Part shown: positions 6,513 through 6,594 of the stretch, one piece after another
Position numbering within the stretch: the first letter of the stretch is position 1
How the letters are laid out: every line of letters begins with the position of its first letter
NCBI GenBank assembly: GCA_036278935.1
Contig: DASUKA010000084.1
Span: 1-6,594 of the forward strand
Origin: DASSNR01 sp036278935
GTDB lineage: Bacteria; Gemmatimonadota; Gemmatimonadetes; Gemmatimonadales; Gemmatimonadaceae
Direction: 5' to 3'
Length of the DNA: 6,594 nt
Notes under the pieces: model-generated
Told to the model about the DNA's origin: nothing
Seen by the model: only the letters and a program-made list of their open reading frames with translations
The model's database searches: none
Program-made: the position numbers and the translations under genes

Positions 6513-6561
6513 GTTGGGGTGAGATTGACCCGTGAGTCACGGTTCAAGACCTGACCCCAAC
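6513..6561. repeat. 49-bp nested palindrome after vapC, REP-like
   Basis: Outer arms GTTGGGGT (6513-6520) and ACCCCAAC (6554-6561) match perfectly. Inner arms TTGACCCGTGA (6525-6535) and TCACGGTTCAA (6537-6547) pair at 10 of 11 positions around G6536. The two stems are separated by small asymmetric bulges (GAGA, GACCTG). It begins 6 bp after the vapC stop codon. The string GGGGTCAGGTCTTGAA, read on the minus strand, recalls from memory palindromes linked to IS200-like REP-associated transposases (RAYT); this was not checked against any database. It may also act as a transcription terminator for vapBC, although no T-run follows. I see no further feature in 6562-6594. Confidence 0.6.
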
Positions 6562-6594
6562 CCGCCAGATGTCCAGCACGCCGCTGTCGCTGTG

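Noticed and set aside
6544..6594. Possible C-terminus of a minus-strand gene entering from the right edge (reads SGVLDIWRVGVRS then stop)
   Set aside because: Only 16 codons are in the window and the stop falls inside the palindromic element; too short to support.
1..6594. tRNA, rRNA, CRISPR arrays or riboswitches
   Set aside because: No cloverleaf, rRNA-like sequence, regularly spaced repeats or recognisable riboswitch core was seen on either strand.

Overview
The window is a stretch of GC-rich bacterial chromosome (roughly two thirds G+C by eye) with dense, mostly minus-strand coding. An exported LVIVD-repeat lipoprotein, a very large BNR/Asp-box beta-propeller protein, a DinB-family protein and a VapBC module together would fit a soil or aquatic bacterium such as a Gemmatimonadota or Acidobacteriota member. 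That placement is inference from gene content only; there is no phylogenetic marker here.

Layout. Positions 1-1677 (minus) hold most of a lipoprotein built on LVIVD propeller repeats; its C-terminus lies beyond the left edge. A 126-bp gap with an 11-bp stem-loop separates it from a DinB-family protein (1804-2337, minus). A 115-bp gap with a TTGACA/TATGAT promoter candidate and a 9-bp direct repeat then leads to a 1077-residue secreted multi-blade beta-propeller protein (2453-5686, minus). All three genes point the same way, but each gap exceeds 100 bp and holds possible control signals, so they look like separate units rather than one operon.

A 179-bp divergent region (5687-5865) carries a promoter candidate for the propeller gene and, touching the vapB start codon, a perfect 9-bp inverted repeat that looks like a VapB operator. 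On the plus strand follow vapB (5866-6099) and vapC (6096-6507), overlapping by 4 bp. VapC is split by a frameshift in a CG-repeat tract, so the PIN toxin is probably non-functional in this sequence (or there is a sequencing error). The right end holds a 49-bp nested palindrome resembling a REP/RAYT-type repeat, which may also end vapBC transcription.

I see no clearly new multi-gene system. The points most worth checking are the broken toxin beside an intact antitoxin and operator, the palindromic element after it, and the inserted helical segment and conserved His/Cys pattern of the lipoprotein.
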